From positions 1-17,321 of the forward strand of contig URCI01000059.1 in the NCBI GenBank assembly GCA_900546345.1: DNA of 17,321 nt. The letters run 5' to 3'. Below, in pieces: positions 13,972-17,321 of the stretch (positions are counted from its first letter, which is position 1; the number at the start of each line of letters is the position of its first letter). A program made the translations under genes and the position numbers. Under the pieces are notes generated by a model, which did no database searches, was not told where the DNA came from, and worked only from the letters and a program-made list of their open reading frames with translations. The stretch comes from an uncultured Prevotella sp. Its GTDB lineage: Bacteria > Bacteroidota > Bacteroidia > Bacteroidales > Bacteroidaceae.

Positions 13972-14712
13972 ATGAAGAATACTGATATACAGGGATTGAT
14001 GAAGAAAAAATACGAAAGATTAGCTGTAGAACCAGTTATAAACTCCCTGGGGCTAAATGGATCAGATCTAAAGGATAGTGAAAGTCCTGATTTCATTCTA
14101 TCTTATTGCAATAGAAACATAGGTATTGAGGTGGTTTCTTATGGCAATGAATTAAAAGAGAGCGAACATGCTTTCCAGAAGGTTCTTGAGGAATATGCAA
14201 AATCCTTAGATAAGCAGTCTACTAAAAGATACTACATCTCAGTTATCCCAAAGTTTGGCTACATTCAACCTATAGACTACAAAAAAGCGAATAAAAAAAT
14301 TCATGAAGAATTAAACGGTCTCTATAATGGAACACTGACAGAGGAACAATCAACATTCTTTGATGGAGCATCTTTCGTCGAAGTTAATAATTCAGAATGT
14401 ATCAAGAGCGTTATTCTTACTGATGGTTATTGGGAATACAATGATGTCAATCATGAAAATCTTCTTTCTTTAATCAAAAAGAAAGAGAGGAAACTCAAAA
14501 CATATAAGGAGTTACATCATGATATTAATGTTTTTTGGCTTATTGTTAGTGTACCTTATTCTTCGAGGACAGGTATAAAGAATAAAATCAAGTCATCAGA
14601 ACATTTCGTTAGCGGTTACAATCGGATCTATCTCACTGACGAAGCAGATTGCATCTTGTATTACCAAGATGATAGAAATTGCTATGATGCATGTAAAGAC
14701 ACTACAATTTAG
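13972..14712 (+). CDS. Hypothetical protein with possible PD-(D/E)xK-like motif
   Basis: A 246-residue protein of unknown family, much more A+T-rich than mcrBC, which suggests separate acquisition. Near the N-terminus, SPDFIL (P39-D40) is followed 12 residues later by IGIEVVSYGNE (E53). That spacing resembles the PD...ExK core of restriction-like nucleases, though V stands where K is usual. Similar PD...EV pairs occur in small nuclease-like proteins near restriction genes. The rest is lysine-rich with a central FWLIVSVPYSS strand. There is a TTG nine codons earlier that would overlap mcrC; the ATG at 13972 seems likelier. Function as a nuclease is only a suggestion. Confidence 0.85.
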   Translation: MKNTDIQGLMKKKYERLAVEPVINSLGLNGSDLKDSESPDFILSYCNRNIGIEVVSYGNELKESEHAFQKVLEEYAKSLDKQSTKRYYISVIPKFGYIQPIDYKKANKKIHEELNGLYNGTLTEEQSTFFDGASFVEVNNSECIKSVILTDGYWEYNDVNHENLLSLIKKKERKLKTYKELHHDINVFWLIVSVPYSSRTGIKNKIKSSEHFVSGYNRIYLTDEADCILYYQDDRNCYDACKDTTI

Positions 14713-14730
14713 TTTATAGTAAGTTTTAGA

Positions 14731-15318
14731 ATGATGACATTCAAAGAATTAGCAACGAAGCGCTTCTCTGTGCGCAAGTACACGGACGAGCCGGTCAGCA
14801 AAGCTGACATCGAGTATTTCATGGATTGTGTGCGGTTGGCACCATCGGCACACAACTTCCAACCATGGAAATTTCTGGTAGTTACTTCGGAAGAGGGCAA
14901 AGAGAAGGCGCGGCAGTGCTACAACCGTCCCTGGTTCGCCAACGTGCCGATGTTTGCGCTGTGCTTCAAAAGTATGAACGACGCTTGGGTGCGCACAGAC
15001 GACAACAAGAACCATGGCGACATCGACCTCGGTATTGCCGTGGAGCATCTCTGCCTCGCAGCCGCTGACCGCGGACTCGGCTCCTGCTGGGTGTGATAAC
15101 TGACGAAGCAGCGAGAACAAAGCCAAGCTTGCTTGTGCTTTGTCGAGTCGCGACGGAAGAAGGCGATAGCCAACTATGACGTTGAAGCCGTCAAGCGGTT
15201 GTTTCCAGTAGAGGGCTACGAGGCTGTGGCAATCGTTCCCATTGGCCACATTGCTCCCGACTGTCCGCATCCGGAGAAGAAACGCAAAGAATCGAATGAC
15301 ATATTCACAAATGTTTAA
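14731..15318 (+). pseudogene. Nitroreductase family protein, interrupted by a repeat
   Basis: An FMN-dependent nitroreductase-like gene. The first part (121 residues) has RFSVRKYTDEPV near the start and APSAHNFQPWKFLVV, both typical of FMN-binding nitroreductases. It stops at TGA TAA (15094-15099) after GLGSCWV. The expected continuation NYDVEAVKRLFPVEGY...VPIGH resumes at 15172 in the same frame and runs 48 residues to the end. Between them lies repeat element 2. Joined, the parts give about 170 residues, the normal family size. The inserted repeat itself is open in this frame, so the two adjacent stops alone break the gene. A truncated enzyme lacking the C-terminal FMN-contact part is unlikely to work. 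Confidence 0.85.
15098..15173. repeat. Element 2, copy A, inside the nitroreductase gene
   Basis: A repeat of about 74-76 nt that begins AACTGACGAAGCAGCGAGAA and ends GGAAGAAGGCGATAGCCAA. It differs from copy B at only three positions over 74 bases. It holds an imperfect hairpin (AAAGCCAAGC with GCTTGTGCTTT) and the palindrome GTCGCGAC. It is unrelated to the 30-base REP. Confidence 0.88.
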
Positions 15319-15328
15319 TCAACACACA

Positions 15329-15715
15329 ATGAAGAAAATCATATTACTTCTCATGATTATCGCAATGCCGCTGTTCTCAAATGCACAGGAGGTGAAGCAT
15401 TACTATATCTACAATATCGTCAACTTTGATGGCAAGCTGAAGAATGAAGGCTTCAAGGTAACTGTTGACAATGGCAAAACGATCGATAAGCTGCGTGACG
15501 AGAACGGTAAACGCATCGTTTTCACAACGCCTGCCGGAGCTTTAATGTATTTTATCTCCAAAGGTTGGGAACTTTATTCACATGGGTCAACAACCGAAGG
15601 AGCTGTTTTTAACGGAGCAGGAGAAAGCGACTCCAGCACATACTGGATTCTAAGAAAACCGTGTACAAAAGAAGAATTTGACAAAGCGGCTAAAGAATCT
15701 GTTCGTAAAGAATAA
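15329..15715 (+). CDS. Small secreted hypothetical protein
   Basis: A 128-residue protein. Residues 1-19 form a clear signal peptide (MKKIILLLMIIAMPLFSNAQ), with probable cleavage after SNA, so it should go to the periplasm or beyond. The mature part has YYIYNIVNFDGKLKNEGFKVTVDNG and a GALMYFISKGWELYSHG segment. It looks like a small beta-rich secreted protein of the type common in Bacteroidetes. I do not recognise a family. I chose the ATG at 15329 because earlier in-frame starts would place a basic stretch before the signal peptide and overlap the nitroreductase remnant. Confidence 0.8.
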   Translation: MKKIILLLMIIAMPLFSNAQEVKHYYIYNIVNFDGKLKNEGFKVTVDNGKTIDKLRDENGKRIVFTTPAGALMYFISKGWELYSHGSTTEGAVFNGAGESDSSTYWILRKPCTKEEFDKAAKESVRKE

Positions 15716-15717
15716 TT

Positions 15718-16202
15718 ATGAACCAACAAACATCATTTACTTTAAGCCCTCGTCCCCGTGGCTTCCATCTGATAACGGATGAGGTTCTCCGGCAGCTGCC
15801 GCAGCTGCCGGAGACGGGACTGCTCAATCTCTTCGTGAAGCATACCAGCTGCGCGTTGAGCATCTGTGAACTGACGAAGCAGCGAGAACAAAGCCAAGCC
15901 TGCTTGAGCTTTGCCGAGTCGCGACGGAAGAAGGCGATAGCCAAAACTGGGATCCGGACGTGGGAGGTGACATGGAGACGATTTACGACAGACTCGTGCC
16001 AGAGAACATGCCCGACTACTGGCACATCCTTGAAGGTTCGGAAGACATGCCAGCCCATGCGAAGTGCATCATCACGGGTGTGAGCATCAATATCCCCATT
16101 ACTGACGGGCGCTTGAACCTCGGCACGTGGCAAGGCATCTATCTCTGTGAGTTCCGCAACGACGGCGGAGCACGGAAGGTGGTGGCTACGATCATTGGAT
16201 GA
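15718..16202 (+). pseudogene. YjbQ/UPF0047 family protein, frameshifted by a repeat
   Basis: A YjbQ-like (UPF0047) gene, a family linked to thiamine phosphate synthase activity. The first 51 residues end in FVKHTSCALSICE, which includes the family's HTS motif. The expected continuation NWDPDVGGDMETIYDRLVPEN resumes at 15945 in another frame and runs to 16202, ending in the family-like GTWQGIYLCEFRN. Between them lies element 2 copy B, 74 nt long, which shifts the frame by two. The joined parts give about 136 residues, the normal size. A stop codon follows within about 70 residues in the shifted frame, so the product is expected to be inactive. Confidence 0.88.
15869..15944. repeat. Element 2, copy B, inside the YjbQ gene
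   Basis: The second copy of the 74-nt repeat, 771 bases from copy A and in the same orientation. The core is open in one frame, read as LTKQREQSQACLSFAESRR. Because it is 74 nt, it cannot keep the host frame. A short AA or AAC at both ends may be a target duplication. Confidence 0.88.
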
Positions 16203-16276
16203 GTAAGGTTCAGCATCATCTACATGAATCATTTGACCATGACCATTCGATATAAGTCATCAAAACATTAAAGGTA

Positions 16277-17002
16277 ATGAAATATAAAGACTTGTTCATA
16301 GACTTCGACGACACGCTGTATGACACGCACGGCAACAGTATGATTGCGCTGAAGAAGCTTTTTGACGAGCGGCATTGGGAGAAGATCATACCGTCCTATG
16401 AGGCGTTTAGAGATGCGTACTTTGCCACCAACGTTGACGTGTGGGCGAAATATGCCCATGGTGAGATTGACCGTGACACGCTGATTGTGGAGCGGTATCG
16501 CAGGCCGGTAACAGAGATGGTGAAGGCTTGTGGCGGCGACACGTCGTGGATAACACCAGAGTGGTGCGTTGCAGCCAGTGACCGTTACGGAGACATCATC
16601 TCCCGCGAGGCGGGTATCGTGCCTGGGGCAAGGGAACTTTTAGACTATTTCAAAAGTAGGGGTTATCGGCTGCATATTTGTAGCAACGGTTTTCATGAGG
16701 TGCAGTACCGTAAATTGAAGTCGGCAGGTTTGGAAAGCTATTTCTCCACCGTCATTCTCAGTGAGGATGCCGGTGCCAATAAACCACGCAAGGAGTTCTT
16801 TGACTATGCCTTCGCCCAAACTGGTGTCCAACGCGAAACGACCATCATGATTGGCGACCACTACGACACGGACATTGCGGGGGCCATCAATGCGGGATTG
16901 GACACAATCTTCTTCAACCGCTGGAATGTTGACTTAAAGACTTTGGACCGGCAGCCGGACTACATCGTTGACAACCTGATAGAGATAGAAAAGATATTAT
17001 AA
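16277..17002 (+). CDS. HAD-family phosphatase, YjjG-like nucleotidase
   Basis: A 241-residue haloacid dehalogenase-superfamily hydrolase. Motif I is DFDDTLYDT with nucleophile D9 and D11; motif II is ICSNGF; the conserved lysine is in NKPRKEFFDYAF; motif IV is MIGDHYDTDIAGAINAG. The helical cap between motifs I and II and the length suit the YjjG type, which removes phosphate from non-canonical pyrimidine nucleoside monophosphates such as dUMP. It would act in the cytoplasm in nucleotide house-cleaning. YjjG is the closest type I recognise, but other HAD subfamily I enzymes look similar. It is a separate gene, 74 bases after the YjbQ remnant. Confidence 0.88.
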   Translation: MKYKDLFIDFDDTLYDTHGNSMIALKKLFDERHWEKIIPSYEAFRDAYFATNVDVWAKYAHGEIDRDTLIVERYRRPVTEMVKACGGDTSWITPEWCVAASDRYGDIISREAGIVPGARELLDYFKSRGYRLHICSNGFHEVQYRKLKSAGLESYFSTVILSEDAGANKPRKEFFDYAFAQTGVQRETTIMIGDHYDTDIAGAINAGLDTIFFNRWNVDLKTLDRQPDYIVDNLIEIEKIL

Positions 17003-17032
17003 GAGCGTCTCAACAACATTACCCATTTTGCA

Positions 17033-17321
17033 ATGATACTGAACACAGGTGGAAGAACTGATACGGTGAACTATTTCTCGGAGTGGCTGCTGAACCGCTT
17101 CCGGGAAGGCTATGCCTTAAGCCGTAATCCGTTCTACCATGATGTAGTGAACAGAATAGAGCTTACGCCGGAGACTATTGACGTAGTGGAGTTCTGTAGC
17201 AAAAACTACCGTTCGATACTGCCACGACTGCATGAGATCACCGACCGCTTCAACTGCCATTTCCATTACACCATCACCGCCTATGGGAAGGACATAGAGC
17301 CCAACGTGCCCAGCATTGACG
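17033..17321 (+). CDS. DUF1848 family protein, N-terminal part
   Basis: The reading frame starts at ATG 17033 and runs off the window after 96 codons. The N-terminus MILNTGGRTDTVNYFSEWLL, followed by VVEFCSKNYRSILPRL and FHYTITAYGKDIEPNVPSID, matches the DUF1848 family, whose role is not known to me. Only the first part can be seen, so integrity cannot be judged. It starts 30 bases after the HAD gene and could share its transcript. Confidence 0.85.
   Translation, partial: MILNTGGRTDTVNYFSEWLLNRFREGYALSRNPFYHDVVNRIELTPETIDVVEFCSKNYRSILPRLHEITDRFNCHFHYTITAYGKDIEPNVPSID

Noticed and set aside
15264..15274. GTCCGCATCC match to the RAYT-flanking repeat
   Set aside because: It encodes the expected nitroreductase residues CPHP and has no REP core next to it, so it is taken as chance.
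15133..15318. Separate small gene after the nitroreductase
   Set aside because: Its start lies inside the repeat and its remaining sequence is the expected C-terminus of the nitroreductase, so it is the broken second half.
15960..16202. Separate 80-codon gene after the YjbQ fragment
   Set aside because: Its sequence continues YjbQ and joins to the first 51 residues once the 74-nt repeat is removed.

Overview
The window looks like a Bacteroidales chromosome segment, most probably from the Prevotella group. This is inferred from the protein families, from weak Shine-Dalgarno sequences before most genes, and from one possible TAnnTTTG-type promoter. By eye it is roughly half G+C, with clearly more A+T-rich islands. 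All genes lie on the + strand. No tRNA, rRNA, CRISPR array or integrase gene is visible.

Region 1 (77-14712) is a defence island. In order it holds: a small charged protein; a 1108-aa SNF2-type helicase; a DUF4391 protein; a 48-aa ORF; a REP-associated tyrosine transposase (RAYT); a Type III-like adenine methyltransferase (Mod); a Type III-like Res helicase-nuclease; an McrB-like GTPase with an EVE domain; McrC; and an A+T-rich protein with a possible PD-(D/E)xK motif. It reads as a modification-dependent and modification-protected DNA defence cluster. Mod would methylate self DNA, Res would cut unmodified DNA, and McrBC would cut DNA with foreign modification. The helicase and DUF4391 would act as accessories. 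Whether the parts form one system or two adjoining ones cannot be settled from sequence alone.

The same region carries ten copies of a 30-base REP-like palindrome, all between 2.7 and 10.8 kb and centred on the RAYT gene. The 30-mer has no stop codon in any of six frames. Copies sit in frame inside three defence genes: the helicase between motifs IV and V, DUF4391 near its N-terminus, and Mod as a complete 108-nt inverted pair. Another copy supplies the stop codon of res. This resembles the Rickettsia palindromic elements, which also insert in frame into proteins, but here the likely transposase lies among its own copies. It is the strongest candidate for something undescribed in the window. 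Mod also has a run of seven G just before its DPPY motif, and an A+T-rich central block that suggests an exchanged target-recognition domain.

Region 2 (14731-17321) is ordinary housekeeping or accessory sequence: a nitroreductase, a small secreted protein, a YjbQ/UPF0047 protein, a YjjG-type HAD phosphatase and the start of a DUF1848 protein. A second, unrelated repeat of about 74 nt has landed in both the nitroreductase and the YjbQ gene. Both copies are nearly identical and both genes are broken.
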